Part shown: positions 35,532 to 45,084 of the stretch, in pieces
Position numbering within the stretch: position 1 is the first letter of the stretch
How the letters are laid out: every line of letters begins with the position of its first letter
Source: Muribaculaceae bacterium Isolate-110 (HZI)
GTDB taxonomy: Bacteria > Bacteroidota > Bacteroidia > Bacteroidales > Muribaculaceae
Length of the DNA stretch: 64,000 bases
Direction: 5' to 3'
Assembly (NCBI GenBank): GCA_003762875.1
Contig: RIBL01000015.1
Span: 1-64,000, forward strand
Notes under the pieces: model-generated
Seen by the model: only the letters and a program-made list of their open reading frames with translations
What the model was told of the DNA's origin: nothing
The model's database searches: none
Position numbers and translations under genes: made by a program

Positions 35532-36314
35532 TTAACCGTTGGTGTGCTCGGATGTCACGCCGGCCAGATCGGGGTCGACCATGATGCGTCCGCAGTATTC
35601 ACACACGATGATTTTCTTGTGCATCTTGATTTCCATCTGCTTCTGGGGCGGGATGCGGTTGAAGCAGCCGCCGCAGGCGTTGCGCTGGATGTAGACGACG
35701 CCGAGGCCGTTGCGGGCGTTCTTGCGGATGCGCTTGAAGGCGGCGAGGGTGCGTGGGTCGTCGATGCGGGCTTCGAGGTCTTTGGCATTGGCGCGGAGCA
35801 CTTCCTCGTCTTTCTTGGTCTCGGAGATGATTTCTTCGAGCTGCTGACGCTTGTCGGCAAGGATGTGGTTGCGGTCAACGAGGCTCTCCTCGGCTGCGGC
35901 GATGTCGGCTGTCTTGGCGTCGATCTCGCGGCCATACTGGCCTATGCGCTTTTCAGAGAGTTGTATCTCGAGGGTCTGATACTCGATTTCTTTTGACAGG
36001 AGGTCAAACTCGCGGTTGTTGCGCACGTTGTCGAGCTGAGTCTTGTAGGTGGCTATCTGCTCCTGTGCCACCTGGATTTTGTTCTGCTCCTGGGCGGTCA
36101 TGGAGCGCAGCTCCTCGATCTCGTGGTTGTACTTGTCGATGCGTGTGTGCAGACCGGCTATTACGTCCTCGAGGTCGCGCACTTCCTCGGGAAGTTCGCC
36201 GCGGATGGTGCGGATGCGGTCGATTTCAGAGAGGATTGTCTGAAGCTCGTAGAGGGAGCGGAGGCGGTGTTCTACCGAGTTAGCCTGGTCGATTTTTGAT
36301 TGCTCTTTGGCCAT
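35532..36314 (-). CDS. Coiled-coil zinc-ribbon protein (CdsZ-like)
   Basis: A 260-residue protein. Residues about 10-185 are almost entirely charged coiled coil; the C-terminus carries a zinc ribbon with two CxxC pairs (ACGGC near 202 and CEYCGR near 236). This is the C4-type zinc-ribbon family found beside Nif3-like genes in many bacteria, proposed to act on nucleic acids or regulation. It starts 65 nt after the Nif3 stop on the same strand. Exact function unknown. Confidence 0.85.
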   Translation of the reverse strand: MAKEQSKIDQANSVEHRLRSLYELQTILSEIDRIRTIRGELPEEVRDLEDVIAGLHTRIDKYNHEIEELRSMTAQEQNKIQVAQEQIATYKTQLDNVRNNREFDLLSKEIEYQTLEIQLSEKRIGQYGREIDAKTADIAAAEESLVDRNHILADKRQQLEEIISETKKDEEVLRANAKDLEARIDDPRTLAAFKRIRKNARNGLGVVYIQRNACGGCFNRIPPQKQMEIKMHKKIIVCEYCGRIMVDPDLAGVTSEHTNG

Positions 36315-36379
36315 ATGTTGATGTAGTTATTTGATTGCCGGGTTTAATGCATCATGGCTTCAGCCCGAGGCGGGTGAAG

Positions 36380-37174
36380 TCATATATAGGCCACGGGATT
36401 TTGCTCACAAGTGGCCATATGGACTGCAAAGTTAGGAAATTTTTGGGAAATAATGCGTGAAAAAATTGATTTAGTGCATATTTCGCTCTCAAAATGCCCG
36501 GTGTCGATGATGATTATCTTTTGACCGTGGTCGAGAAAGTCGTGATAACGCACGTCGGAGGTGATGTATGCGTCGGCCCGTAGGGTTATGGCGGTGGTGA
36601 TAAATTCGCCTCCCGAACCGCTGCAGAGGGCCACGGTGTGGATGTCGCCGGTCTCGCGGGGGCCTTGCGTGACGCGCACGGTCGGTGCGTCATATGCTCT
36701 TTTGACGGTCTCGATGAATGCGGCGCGGGTGATGCCGCCGGAGATGGTGCCGATGACGCCCAGTCCGGCGTCGGGGCTGACGGATGATGGTGAGAGCGGG
36801 CGCATGTCGGTGAGCCCGAGGCGTGAGCCGAGCTCGTGGCTTACTCCGCCCGGGGTGCTGTCGAGCGCGGTGTGGCTCGAATAGATGGCTATGCCTGAGC
36901 GTATGGCCGAGATGACGGCCTGCTCGGCGTTGCCGGCTCCGGTGATGGAGCGAAGTCCGCGAAATATAAGGGGATGATGCGAAATGATGAGATTGCACCC
37001 TTTGGCGCGGGCTTCGTCAACAACGGCGGGGGTGATGTCGAGACACGTTATGACTCCTGTGCACAGGTCGGTTGTCCCGGATGGTGTGACCTGCCAGCCG
37101 GTGTTGTCCCAGGATTCCTGAAGGGTGGGGGAGGCGTAGGCTTCGATGACGCTTATGATGTCGGCATGTGTCAT
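36380..37174 (-). CDS. Nif3-like dinuclear metal-centre protein
   Basis: A 264-residue NIF3/YbgI-family protein. The N-terminal SWDNTGWQV and LIISHHPLIFRGLRSI (His pair) and the IYSSHTALD segment give metal ligands, and the C-terminal SDVRYHDFLDHGQKIIIIDT gives the remaining ones. It lacks the extra middle domain of long Bacteroidetes homologues, matching the short YbgI type. YbgI relatives have been tied to GTP cyclohydrolase-like folds and oxidised-base handling, but the role is not settled. It is upstream of the zinc-ribbon gene. Confidence 0.9.
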   Translation of the reverse strand: MTHADIISVIEAYASPTLQESWDNTGWQVTPSGTTDLCTGVITCLDITPAVVDEARAKGCNLIISHHPLIFRGLRSITGAGNAEQAVISAIRSGIAIYSSHTALDSTPGGVSHELGSRLGLTDMRPLSPSSVSPDAGLGVIGTISGGITRAAFIETVKRAYDAPTVRVTQGPRETGDIHTVALCSGSGGEFITTAITLRADAYITSDVRYHDFLDHGQKIIIIDTGHFESEICTKSIFSRIISQKFPNFAVHMATCEQNPVAYI

Positions 37175-37205
37175 TTTTTGCGGTGAGATGGTTGGGGGAG
37201 TGTAT

Positions 37206-37267
37206 GAAAAAAGAGTTTAAAGGTTATGTCAGGTCATGTGTAACCTAAATCATAAACTTTAAACTCT
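37206..37267 (-). terminator. Intrinsic terminator of aspS
   Basis: AGAGTTTAAAGGTTATG (37212-37228) pairs with CATAAACTTTAAACTCT (37251-37267) over 17 bp with one mismatch. Read on the minus strand, the stem is followed by TTTTTT. The loop holds an alternative GGTTA/TAACC pair. Confidence 0.75.
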
Positions 37268-37287
37268 AATCTTTATGATGCTTTCAA

Positions 37288-39039
37288 TTATTTAAGATCG
37301 AGCTTGATCTGGAGCTCGTCGAGCTGTGTGTCGTCGATGGCCGAGGGTGCGTCGATCATCATGTCGCGTCCCGAGTTGTTTTTGGGGAAGGCGATGACGT
37401 CGCGGATTGAGTCGAGTCCGGCGAGTATCGAAACGAAGCGGTCGAAGCCGAAGGCGAGTCCGCCGTGAGGGGGTGCGCCGTATTTGAAGGCGTTCATGAG
37501 GAAGCCAAACTTGTATTGTGCGTCCTCCTCGCTCAAGCCGAGCAGGCGGAACATCTTGTCCTGCAGTTCGGCCTCATGGATACGTATGGAGCCGCCGCCG
37601 AGCTCGTTGCCGTTGACCACCATGTCATAGGCAGTGGCGCGCACCGCGCCTGTGTCGGAGTCGAGCAGGTGGATGTCGTCGGGGTTGGGGGCGGTGAAGG
37701 GGTGATGCATGGCGTAGTAACGCTGTGTCTCTTCGTCCCACTCGAAGAGGGGGAAGTCGACCACCCAGAGGCAGGAGAAGTTCTGCGGGTCACGCAGACC
37801 GAGGCGCGAGCCCATCTCGAGACGCAGTTCGCAGAGCTGCTTGCGGGTCTTCATTGTAGGACCGGCAAGTATGAGCATGAGGTCGCCCTTCTGTGCGCCG
37901 GCGCGGTCGGTCCAGGTGCGGAGCTCCTCTTCGGTGTAGAATTTTGATACCGACGATTTGATCGAGCCGTCTTCTTCGACCTTGACCCACATCATGCCTT
38001 TGGCACCTACCTGGGGGCGTTTCACGAAGTCGGTAAGCTGGTCGAGCTGCTTGCGGGTGTAGCCGGCACATCCGGGGGCCACGATGGCTCCTACATATTC
38101 GGCTTCGTCAAGCACGGCGAAGCCTTTGCCGCCGGTGAGGTCTTTGAGCTCGACAAACTCCATGCCGAAACGGGTGTCGGGCTTGTCGGAGCCGTAGAGA
38201 CGCATGGCGTCGGCCCATGTCATGCGGGGGAAGGGCGCGGTGAAGTCGATGTCTTTTACATATTTGAATATATGTTTTACAAGACCCTCAAACATGCCGA
38301 GCACGTCCTCCTGATTGACAAACGACATCTCGCAGTCAATCTGTGTGAACTCGGGCTGGCGGTCGGCGCGAAGGTCCTCGTCGCGGAAACATTTCACTAT
38401 CTGGAAGTAGCGGTCAAATCCGCTTACCATCAGCAACTGTTTGAATGTCTGGGGCGACTGGGGCAGTGCGTAGAACTGTCCGGGGTTCATGCGCGAGGGC
38501 ACTACGAAGTCGCGTGCGCCCTCGGGGGTCGACTTGATGAGCACGGGGGTCTCCACTTCGAGGAAGCCCTTTGAGTCGAGATAGCGGCGTATCTCGAACG
38601 CCATGCGATGGCGCAACTCGAGATTGGAGCGTACGCATGAGCGGCGCAGGTCGAGGTAGCGATACTTCATGCGCAGGTCGTCGCCGCCGTCGGTGTCGTC
38701 CTCGATGGTGAAGGGGGGTACCTCGCTGCGGTTGAGCACCTTCAGCTCTTTGGCTATGATCTCGATGTCGCCCGTGGGGATGTGGGCGTTCTTGCTGGTG
38801 CGCTCGGCAACGGTGCCGGTCACCTGTATCACCCACTCGCGGCCGAGTTTATTGGCGGCCTCGCAGAGCGAAGCGTCAGCGTCGCTCTCAAACACTACCT
38901 GTGTGATGCCGTAGCGGTCGCGGATGTCGACAAAGGTCATTCCGCCCATTTTGCGTGCTCTCTGCACCCAACCGGCCAGCGTTACTTCGCGGCCGGCGTC
39001 GCTAATGCGGAGTTCACCGCATGTATTTGTCCTGTACAT
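37288..39039 (-). CDS. aspS: Aspartate--tRNA ligase
   Basis: A 583-residue class II synthetase. I chose the ATG at 39039 ([20 protein letters not shown]) because it starts at the conserved anticodon-binding domain; the frame is open a further 25 residues upstream, through the promoter. Motif 2 is [18 protein letters not shown], motif 3 is [14 protein letters not shown] near the C-terminus, and the bacterial GAD insertion lies between. It charges tRNA-Asp. It sits between cysK and the Nif3-like gene. Confidence 0.97.
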   Translation of the reverse strand: MYRTNTCGELRISDAGREVTLAGWVQRARKMGGMTFVDIRDRYGITQVVFESDADASLCEAANKLGREWVIQVTGTVAERTSKNAHIPTGDIEIIAKELKVLNRSEVPPFTIEDDTDGGDDLRMKYRYLDLRRSCVRSNLELRHRMAFEIRRYLDSKGFLEVETPVLIKSTPEGARDFVVPSRMNPGQFYALPQSPQTFKQLLMVSGFDRYFQIVKCFRDEDLRADRQPEFTQIDCEMSFVNQEDVLGMFEGLVKHIFKYVKDIDFTAPFPRMTWADAMRLYGSDKPDTRFGMEFVELKDLTGGKGFAVLDEAEYVGAIVAPGCAGYTRKQLDQLTDFVKRPQVGAKGMMWVKVEEDGSIKSSVSKFYTEEELRTWTDRAGAQKGDLMLILAGPTMKTRKQLCELRLEMGSRLGLRDPQNFSCLWVVDFPLFEWDEETQRYYAMHHPFTAPNPDDIHLLDSDTGAVRATAYDMVVNGNELGGGSIRIHEAELQDKMFRLLGLSEEDAQYKFGFLMNAFKYGAPPHGGLAFGFDRFVSILAGLDSIRDVIAFPKNNSGRDMMIDAPSAIDDTQLDELQIKLDLK

Positions 39040-39060
39040 AGATTTTTCGGTTATAATGTG

Positions 39061-39068
39061 CAAAATTA
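39061..39068 (-). promoter_or_regulatory. -7 promoter box for aspS
   Basis: TAATTTTG on the minus strand, 21 nt before the ATG at 39039, fits TAnnTTTG. No exact -33 TTTG. The box lies in the U-rich tail of the cysK terminator. Confidence 0.5.
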
Positions 39069-39104
39069 TAAAGAATTGGCGAAACCTTAAGAAGATTTCG
39101 CCAA
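39069..39104 (-). terminator. Terminator of cysK
   Basis: TTGGCGAAA (39076-39084) pairs with TTTCGCCAA (39096-39104): 9-bp stem, 11-nt loop. On the minus strand the tail reads TTCTTTATAATTTT, moderately U-rich. Confidence 0.6.
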
Positions 39105-39159
39105 AAAAATCCATGAGGATGCAGATATGCGGGTTATTTGATGAGAGAAGTTGAGGCTT

Positions 39160-40095
39160 TTATTCCGGCCGGTCGAAGATTGGAGTAGAGAGGTAGCGGT
39201 CGCCGGTGTCGGGGAGGATGGCTACGATGATGCGCCCTTCATATTCGGGCTGCCGGGCAAGGCGCATGGCGGCTCCGAGGGCTGCTCCCGACGATATGCC
39301 GGCGAGGAGACCTTCGTAGCGGGCGAGCAGGCGTGAGCATGCGGCGGCTTCGTTGCTCTCCACGCAGATGATGCCGTCGACTACTGTGGGGTCGTAATTG
39401 GCGGGGATGAATCCGGCTCCGATGCCCTGGATGCTGTGCCGGCCGGGATTTCCGCCTGAGAGCACCGGCGATTCGGCCGGCTCGACGGCAAAGGCTTTGA
39501 TGGCCGGATTGCGCCATTTGAGCCCTCGGGCTGTGCCGATGAGAGTGCCGGCTGTGCCCACGCCTGCAACGATGGCGTCGACTTGTCCGTCGGTGTCGTC
39601 CCATATCTCACGGGCTGTGGTCGAGCGGTGTATGGCGGGATTGGCAGGGTTGTCAAACTGTGACGGGATAAAAGAGCCGGGTGTCTCTCGGTGGAGGCGT
39701 TGGGCTTCGCGTATGGCTCCGTTCATGCCTTCGGCCGCAGGGGTGAGGATGAGCGTGGCACCAAGCGCGGCAAGGAGCTTGCGCCGCTCTATGCTCATGC
39801 TCTCGGACATGGTGAGTATCAGGCGGTAGCCTTTTACTGCGGCTATCCATGCGAGGCCGATGCCGGTGTTGCCGCTTGTCGGCTCGATGATGGTTGCTCC
39901 CGGCGAGAGGAGGCGGGCCTGTTCGGCAGTCTCTATCATTGCGAGGGCGGCGCGGTCTTTTATGCTGCCGCCCGGGTTGAAGGCTTCGATTTTTACAAGT
40001 ACGCGTCCTTTGAGGGCTTCGGCGCGCTCTATGTTGCACACTTCGAGCAGAGGGGTGTGTCCGATAAGTTCGGTGAGTGAGTAAGCGATTTTCAT
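39160..40095 (-). CDS. cysK: Cysteine synthase A (O-acetylserine sulfhydrylase)
   Basis: A 311-residue PLP enzyme that makes cysteine from O-acetylserine and sulfide. The PLP lysine is in NPGGSIKDR (about residue 45), the substrate loop is TSGNTGIGLA, the phosphate-binding loop is AGVGTAGTLIGTARGLK (Ala replaces a Gly of the usual GTGGT) and PVLSGG follows. Length is normal. It is divergent from the lrp-type gene at 40372; no cysE is adjacent. Confidence 0.94.
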   Translation of the reverse strand: MKIAYSLTELIGHTPLLEVCNIERAEALKGRVLVKIEAFNPGGSIKDRAALAMIETAEQARLLSPGATIIEPTSGNTGIGLAWIAAVKGYRLILTMSESMSIERRKLLAALGATLILTPAAEGMNGAIREAQRLHRETPGSFIPSQFDNPANPAIHRSTTAREIWDDTDGQVDAIVAGVGTAGTLIGTARGLKWRNPAIKAFAVEPAESPVLSGGNPGRHSIQGIGAGFIPANYDPTVVDGIICVESNEAAACSRLLARYEGLLAGISSGAALGAAMRLARQPEYEGRIIVAILPDTGDRYLSTPIFDRPE

Positions 40096-40270
40096 ATAGT
40101 CTTGAGGTTTGTGTCAGGCGGATGCTGAAAATTAAACGCGTTGTAAGGGCGTATGGTTGTGCCGTGTGGGTTGTCGGGCCGGTTTTAGTGTGAATCTTTG
40201 CGGTATTGATGTGTGAGGCTGATTATTTTCTTGGGTAAATTTAATATTAAGGAAAATGTTTCTGTGAATG

Positions 40271-40303
40271 TTTGTGAAAATATAGAAATATTCCCTATAT
40301 TTG
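40271..40303 (+). promoter_or_regulatory. Promoter of the second lrp-type gene
   Basis: -33 TTTG (40271-40274), 21-bp spacer, -7 TATATTTG (40296-40303), about 70 nt before the ATG at 40372. Confidence 0.65.
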
Positions 40304-40371
40304 CAAAACGCATTCCGGGAAAGTTCCAAAATGCTGTCGTCTGATAATACACACGTAGAAAAAAGGTAGAT

Positions 40372-40845
40372 ATGGCTTCTAATTCCGAACGTCTTGATGA
40401 AACTGATGTAAAGATATTGCGCCTGTTGCAGCAGGACGCCCGTTTGACACTCAAAGAGATTGGTGCGCGAGTCAATCTCTCGTCCACGCCGGTCTATGAG
40501 CGGTTCAAGCGGCTTGAACGCGAGGGCTATATTTTGAAATATGTAGCAGTGCTTGATGTGGAGAAGCTCAACATGGGATTTACGGTGTATTGCAGTGTGA
40601 AGCTCAAGCAGCAGAATCTTGAGGTGGCCGACACCTTTGCGCGTGCCATGCTCGGTCTGCGTGAGGTCACGGAGTGCTACAATATATCAGGGCAGTTTGA
40701 TTATCTTCTCAAGATTCAGGCGTCGAGTATGAAGACCTACAGAGAGTTTGTGCTCAATGTGCTCGGCACGATGCCGGAGGTGTATTCTTTCGAGTCGACT
40801 TTTGTGATGGACGAGCTCAAGCATGATTACGGCATATCGATCTGA
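40372..40845 (+). CDS. Lrp/AsnC family transcriptional regulator
   Basis: A 157-residue regulator with the AsnC winged helix in residues about 8-65 (DETDVKILRLLQQDARLTLK, then RVNLSSTPVYERFKRLEREG) and a RAM sensor domain at about 75-150. It is distinct from the regulator at 3277-3744, with which it shares only family-level similarity. Divergent from cysK across 276 bp, so regulation of cysteine synthesis is a reasonable guess, but unproven. Confidence 0.93.
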   Translation: MASNSERLDETDVKILRLLQQDARLTLKEIGARVNLSSTPVYERFKRLEREGYILKYVAVLDVEKLNMGFTVYCSVKLKQQNLEVADTFARAMLGLREVTECYNISGQFDYLLKIQASSMKTYREFVLNVLGTMPEVYSFESTFVMDELKHDYGISI

Positions 40846-40992
40846 TGTTACCAGGGTCGGAGGGGCTGTTGTCAGTGTGGGTGGCTATGATGTGTGTATT
40901 CGTCTCTTTTATATATAATAATGTGGTGATGTTGCAGAACAGGCACGATATGTTAATAGAAACAAAAAAGATGCGAAAAAGTTGCTGAAATA

Positions 40993-41024
40993 TTTGCATG
41001 GTAAAAATATTCATTGTAATTTTG
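40993..41024 (+). promoter_or_regulatory. Promoter of the tRNA-tuf operon
   Basis: -33 TTTG (40993-40996), 20-bp spacer, -7 TAATTTTG (41017-41024), 54 nt before the first tRNA. The only promoter-like site in the 40846-41078 gap. Confidence 0.7.
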
Positions 41025-41078
41025 CATCGCAATTGAGCAAAACATCTATGCTCAACAGCAAGAGAACATAAACTTGTT

Positions 41079-41152
41079 GCCTCTTTAGCTCAGTTGGCCA
41101 GAGCACGTGATTTGTAATCTCGGGGTCGTTGGTTCGAATCCGACAAGAGGCT
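41079..41152 (+). tRNA. tRNA-Thr (anticodon TGT)
   Basis: Acceptor GCCTCTT/AAGAGGC, D-arm GCTC/GAGC, anticodon loop TTTGTAA, T-arm GTTGG/CCGAC with TTCGAAT loop. The anticodon stem CGTGA/TCTCG has one T-T mismatch (29/41). CCA is not encoded. Confidence 0.92.
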
Positions 41153-41167
41153 CAACGAAACTTATTA

Positions 41168-41250
41168 GGGCGAATACCAGAGTGGCCAAATGGGGCAGAC
41201 TGTAAATCTGCTGGTTTATACCTTCGGTGGTTCGAATCCATCTTCGCCCA
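41168..41250 (+). tRNA. tRNA-Tyr (anticodon GTA)
   Basis: Acceptor GGGCGAA/TTCGCCC, discriminator A, anticodon stem GCAGA/TCTGC with loop CTGTAAA, and a long variable arm (TGGTTTATACCTTCG region), typical of bacterial tRNA-Tyr. Confidence 0.93.
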
Positions 41251-41260
41251 CACTCCAATT

Positions 41261-41336
41261 GCGGAAGTAGCTCAGTTGATAGAGCATCAGCCTTCCAAGC
41301 TGAGGGTCGCGAGTTTGAGCCTCGTCTTCCGCTCCA
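41261..41336 (+). tRNA. tRNA-Gly (anticodon TCC)
   Basis: Acceptor GCGGAAG/CTTCCGC, discriminator T, CCA encoded at 41334-41336, anticodon stem TCAGC/GCTGA with loop CTTCCAA. The only one of the five tRNAs with an encoded CCA. Confidence 0.93.
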
Positions 41337-41358
41337 CTTTTTTAAGCGAAAACACAAT

Positions 41359-41430
<72 letters not shown>

Positions 41431-41526
41431 CTATTTTCACACAGTAGGCGGCCTCGATAGTGCTTTTACGCTATCGTGGCGTCTTGTCAAAAAAGCAATC
41501 ATTAATCAAGCAATAATAGCAAAGTT

Positions 41527-42711
41527 ATGGCAAAAGAAAAATTCGAAAGAACGAAGCCGCATGTTAACATCGGTACCATCGGCCACGTTGACCATGGCAA
41601 GACTACTCTTACCGCAGCCATCACCACAGTGCTCGCTAAGAAAGGCCTCTCAGAGGTTAAGTCGTTTGACCAGATCGACAATGCTCCCGAGGAAAAAGAG
41701 CGTGGTATTACTATCAACACCGCTCACGTAGAGTATGAGACCGCTAATCGTCACTATGCTCACGTAGACTGCCCGGGACACGCTGACTATGTTAAGAACA
41801 TGGTAACAGGTGCCGCTCAGATGGACGGTGCTATCATCGTAGTAGCCGCTACCGACGGTCCCATGCCTCAGACTCGCGAGCACATCCTTCTCGCCCGTCA
41901 GGTGAACGTTCCCCGTCTTGTCGTATTCCTCAACAAGTGCGACATGGTCGACGATGAAGAGATGTTCGACCTCGTAGAGATGGAGATGCGTGATCTTCTT
42001 TCGACTTACGAATACGATGGCGACGAGACCCCCATCATCCGTGGCTCTGCCCTCGGTGCTCTCAACGGTGAGCCCCAGTGGGAAGAGAAGGTTATGGAGC
42101 TCATGGAGGCTGTTGACAACTGGATCCCCCTGCCTCCCCGCGACATCGACAAACCCTTCCTTATGCCTGTTGAGGACGTGTTCTCAATCACCGGTCGTGG
42201 TACAGTTGCTACCGGTCGTATCGAGACTGGTATCGTAAAGGTAGGCGACGAAGTTCAGATCATGGGTCTTGGCGCAGACATGAAGTCGGTTGTAACCGGC
42301 GTTGAGATGTTCCGCAAGCTTCTTGATCAGGGCGAAGCCGGTGACAACGTAGGTCTCCTTCTCCGCGGTATCGACAAGAAAGACATCAAGCGCGGTATGG
42401 TAATCTGCCATCCGGGTGTTGTTAAGCCCCACAGCAAGTTCAAAGCTTCTGTTTATATCCTCAAGAAAGAGGAAGGTGGCCGTCACACTCCGTTCCACAA
42501 CAAGTATCGTCCCCAGTTCTACATCCGTACACTTGACGTAACCGGTGAGATCACTCTCCCCGAAGGTGTAGAGATGGTAATGCCCGGTGACCACGTTGAG
42601 ATCAACGTAGAGCTCATCAACCCGGTAGCTTGCGACGCAGGTCTTCGCTTCGCTATCCGTGAGGGTGGCCGCACCGTAGGTTCGGGTCAGATCACCGAGA
42701 TTCTTGAGTAA
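41527..42711 (+). CDS. tuf: Elongation factor Tu
   Basis: A 394-residue GTPase that brings aminoacyl-tRNA to the ribosome. GTP-binding motifs: GHVDHGKT (19-26), DCPGH (81-85) and NKCD (136-139). Codon use is strongly biased, as expected for a highly expressed gene. It follows four tRNAs and precedes tRNA-Trp, so it is probably processed from a long transcript starting at the 40993 promoter. Confidence 0.99.
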   Translation: MAKEKFERTKPHVNIGTIGHVDHGKTTLTAAITTVLAKKGLSEVKSFDQIDNAPEEKERGITINTAHVEYETANRHYAHVDCPGHADYVKNMVTGAAQMDGAIIVVAATDGPMPQTREHILLARQVNVPRLVVFLNKCDMVDDEEMFDLVEMEMRDLLSTYEYDGDETPIIRGSALGALNGEPQWEEKVMELMEAVDNWIPLPPRDIDKPFLMPVEDVFSITGRGTVATGRIETGIVKVGDEVQIMGLGADMKSVVTGVEMFRKLLDQGEAGDNVGLLLRGIDKKDIKRGMVICHPGVVKPHSKFKASVYILKKEEGGRHTPFHNKYRPQFYIRTLDVTGEITLPEGVEMVMPGDHVEINVELINPVACDAGLRFAIREGGRTVGSGQITEILE

Positions 42712-42750
42712 TACCACTCATAGGGTTAGCAGTTAACCCCAACCCATAAG

Positions 42751-42808
42751 AAACCGGCCTCGTAGCGAGGCGTGCCATAATTGACTTCACGCGTGGCCGG
42801 TTTCTTTC
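42751..42808 (+). terminator. Hairpin between tuf and tRNA-Trp
   Basis: AAACCGGCC (42751-42759) pairs with GGCCGGTTT (42795-42803); the interior holds a second hairpin (CCTCG/CGAGG). The tail TTTCTTTC is U-rich, so this may be a partial terminator or a processing signal upstream of tRNA-Trp. Confidence 0.6.
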
Positions 42809-42810
42809 AT

Positions 42811-42883
42811 ACGGGACTAGCTCAGTTGGTAGAGCACCGGTCTCCAAAACCGGGTGTCGGGAGTTCGAGTCTCTCGTCCCGTG
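42811..42883 (+). tRNA. tRNA-Trp (anticodon CCA)
   Basis: Acceptor ACGGGAC/GTCCCGT, discriminator G, anticodon stem CCGGT/ACCGG with loop CTCCAAA. CCA is not encoded. It lies 16 nt before secE, the usual bacterial order. Confidence 0.94.
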
Positions 42884-42899
42884 CTAAAAATAGACGCAA

Positions 42900-43100
42900 A
42901 TGAGTAAACTTAAACTGCTTACGGATATCGAGGAGTCATATACCGAGTTACGGTATAAGACTTCTTGGCCTACTAAGACCCAACTGGTCAAAAGCGCGGT
43001 AATCGTGCTTGTCGCTTCCATTATCATAGCTGCGATTATCTTCGTGATGGACCAGGTGGTAGACACTATCATGCACTTTATCTACTCACTCGGACGTTAA
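42900..43100 (+). CDS. secE: Preprotein translocase subunit SecE
   Basis: A 66-residue membrane subunit of the SecYEG channel, with an amphipathic N-terminal helix (ELRYKTSWPTKTQLVKSAVI, including the conserved W-P) and one transmembrane helix at about 35-57. Short single-span SecE is usual outside the gammaproteobacteria. It lies between tRNA-Trp and nusG. Confidence 0.95.
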   Translation: MSKLKLLTDIEESYTELRYKTSWPTKTQLVKSAVIVLVASIIIAAIIFVMDQVVDTIMHFIYSLGR

Positions 43101-43123
43101 CCCCTATCAGGTAAATCACGGCA

Positions 43124-43675
43124 ATGGCTGAAGAATTAAAGAAGGCTTGGTATGTGCTTCGCGCCATCTCAGGCAAGGAAGCTAAGGTAAAAGAGGTGCT
43201 TGACGGAGCAATCCGCAACACCGGCCTCGGCGACTACGTCTTTCAGGTGCTGATACCTACCGAGAAGGTTATGTCGGTGAAGAATGGCAAGAAGGTCATA
43301 AAGGAGAAGAATCTCTACTCCGGTTATGTCTTCGTCGAGTGCATTCTTACAGGCGAGGTACTCTATGAGCTGCGCAATACAACAAACGTTATTGACTTCC
43401 TGCGCGGACGCGGCAAAGATGCTGCGCCCGAGTCGTTGCGCGAATCGGAAGTGCGCCGTATGCTCGGCGCGGCCGACGAGCTGCTTGACTCAGCGTCGGA
43501 TGGCAATGACTATATCGTAGGCGAGGCTGTCAAGGTAACCTCAGGCCCCTTCACCGGTTTTGACGGAATCATAGAGGAAGTCAACCGCGAGAAGAAGAAA
43601 CTGAAAGTGATGGTCAAGATTTTCGGGCGTAAAACTCCGCTCGAACTCGAGAACTCGCAAGTAGTGCGTGAATAA
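43124..43675 (+). CDS. nusG: Transcription termination/antitermination factor NusG
   Basis: A 183-residue protein with an NGN domain (about 5-110, starting [20 protein letters not shown]) that binds RNA polymerase and a C-terminal KOW domain (about 130-180, [19 protein letters not shown]) that contacts ribosomal S10 or Rho. It follows secE by 23 nt. Confidence 0.97.
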   Translation: MAEELKKAWYVLRAISGKEAKVKEVLDGAIRNTGLGDYVFQVLIPTEKVMSVKNGKKVIKEKNLYSGYVFVECILTGEVLYELRNTTNVIDFLRGRGKDAAPESLRESEVRRMLGAADELLDSASDGNDYIVGEAVKVTSGPFTGFDGIIEEVNREKKKLKVMVKIFGRKTPLELENSQVVRE

Positions 43676-43908
43676 CAATCGCGCGGTGTCCGGGCGCACG
43701 CTCGGTGCACAGGCTTACATCCCCTTCCGGGTCGTCCCCTCCAACGAGGCGGCATGGGAGAGGTTAAGTTTGTGATGAGTGCCGGAGACCACGGGAGATG
43801 TCACGACTGATGGACAGGACACAGTGTATTGGTTACGAAATCACAGCGTCGGCTCCGTTCACGACGGCATCGTTTTAACCGAATCATTAACAAAAATTTA
43901 GATTTATC
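43676..43908 (+). ncRNA. Candidate structured leader between nusG and rplK
   Basis: A 233-nt gene-free, GC-rich stretch, unlike the short spacers elsewhere in the operon. It has several possible stems, for example TGTGAT (43771-43776) with ATGTCACGA downstream (about 43797-43806) and CGTCG/CGACG (about 43847-43866). It may be an autoregulatory ribosomal-protein leader; which protein binds is unknown. A TAAGTTTG at 43765 is not supported by a -33 box. Confidence 0.4.
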
Positions 43909-44352
43909 ATGGCTAAAGAAATTGCTGGACAGATCAAATTGCAAATCAAGGGAGGCGCAGCAAACCCCTCTCCTCCAGTTGGTCCGGCCCTCGGTTCGAA
44001 GGGTATCAACATCATGGAGTTTTGCAAGCAATTCAACGCCCGCACCCAGGACAAGGCCGGTAAGGTACTTCCCGTAGTAATCACTTATTACACTGACAAG
44101 AGCTTTGACTTCGTTGTCAAGACCCCGCCGGTAGCAATCCAGCTCCTCGAGGCTTCCAAGATCAAGAGCGGTTCGGCCCAGCCTAACCGTAACAAGGTTG
44201 CCGAGATCACCTGGGACCAGGTAAAGGCTATTGCTGAGGACAAAATGCCCGATTTGAACTGTTTCAACGTTGCGTCGGCAATGCGTATGGTTGCCGGAAC
44301 AGCCCGCAGCATGGGTATCACCGTGAAAGGAACTTTCCCCGAAAACATTTAA
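43909..44352 (+). CDS. rplK: 50S ribosomal protein L11
   Basis: A 147-residue ribosomal protein. [20 protein letters not shown] (10-29) and [13 protein letters not shown] are family signatures; the C-terminal domain binds the GTPase centre of 23S rRNA. Start ATG follows an A/T-rich spacer. Confidence 0.98.
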   Translation: MAKEIAGQIKLQIKGGAANPSPPVGPALGSKGINIMEFCKQFNARTQDKAGKVLPVVITYYTDKSFDFVVKTPPVAIQLLEASKIKSGSAQPNRNKVAEITWDQVKAIAEDKMPDLNCFNVASAMRMVAGTARSMGITVKGTFPENI

Positions 44353-44364
44353 TCTTCGATTGAC

Positions 44365-45060
44365 ATGAGTAAACTGACCAAAAATCAAAAAATCGCGCAG
44401 GAGAAGGTTGATGCAAACAAGGCTTACACACTCTCAGAGGCTGTGGAGCTTGTAAAGGAGATAACCTTCACCAAGTTTGATGCTTCGCTCGACGTGGATG
44501 TACGTCTCGGCGTAGACCCCCGTAAGGCTAACCAGATGGTACGTGGCGTGGTAACACTCCCCAATGGTACCGGCAAGCAGGTGCGCGTGCTCGTGCTCTG
44601 CAACTCTGACGCAGAGGCAGCCGCCAAGGCCGCCGGAGCCGACTATGTTGGCCTCGATGAGTATATTGAGAAAATCAAGGGCGGATGGACCGACATTGAT
44701 GTCATCATCACCCAGCCCGCTATCATGGGTAAGATCGGTGCCCTCGGCCGTGTACTCGGTCCGCGTGGCCTCATGCCTAACCCCAAGAGCGGCACTGTGA
44801 CCGTCGACGTAGCCAAGGCTGTCGAGGAGGTTAAGAAGGGTAAGATCGACTTCAAGGTTGACAAGAACGGTATCGTTCACTCTTCGGTAGGCAAGGTGTC
44901 GTTTGAACCCAAGGCTGCCAAGGAGAACGTCCGCGAGTTTATCAACACTCTCATCAAGCTCAAGCCCGCTACCGCTAAAGGTACCTACATCAAGAGCATT
45001 TATCTTTCGAGCACCATGAGTCCGGGCATCAAAATCGACCCCAAGTCGATTGATGAATAA
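44365..45060 (+). CDS. rplA: 50S ribosomal protein L1
   Basis: A 231-residue ribosomal protein of the L1 stalk, with the signature [20 protein letters not shown] near 122-141. L1 is a known translational repressor of its own operon in other bacteria. It begins 12 nt after rplK. Confidence 0.98.
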   Translation: MSKLTKNQKIAQEKVDANKAYTLSEAVELVKEITFTKFDASLDVDVRLGVDPRKANQMVRGVVTLPNGTGKQVRVLVLCNSDAEAAAKAAGADYVGLDEYIEKIKGGWTDIDVIITQPAIMGKIGALGRVLGPRGLMPNPKSGTVTVDVAKAVEEVKKGKIDFKVDKNGIVHSSVGKVSFEPKAAKENVREFINTLIKLKPATAKGTYIKSIYLSSTMSPGIKIDPKSIDE

Positions 45061-45084
45061 TCCATCTAAAGCTGACTGAACAAA

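Noticed and set aside
39040-39114. Longer aspS start at 39114
   Set aside because: The added 25 residues precede the conserved N-terminus and lie over the promoter and the cysK terminator.
43765-43772. TAAGTTTG as a promoter for rplK
   Set aside because: No -33 TTTG at 19-21 bp and it sits inside a GC-rich region that is probably transcribed from upstream.
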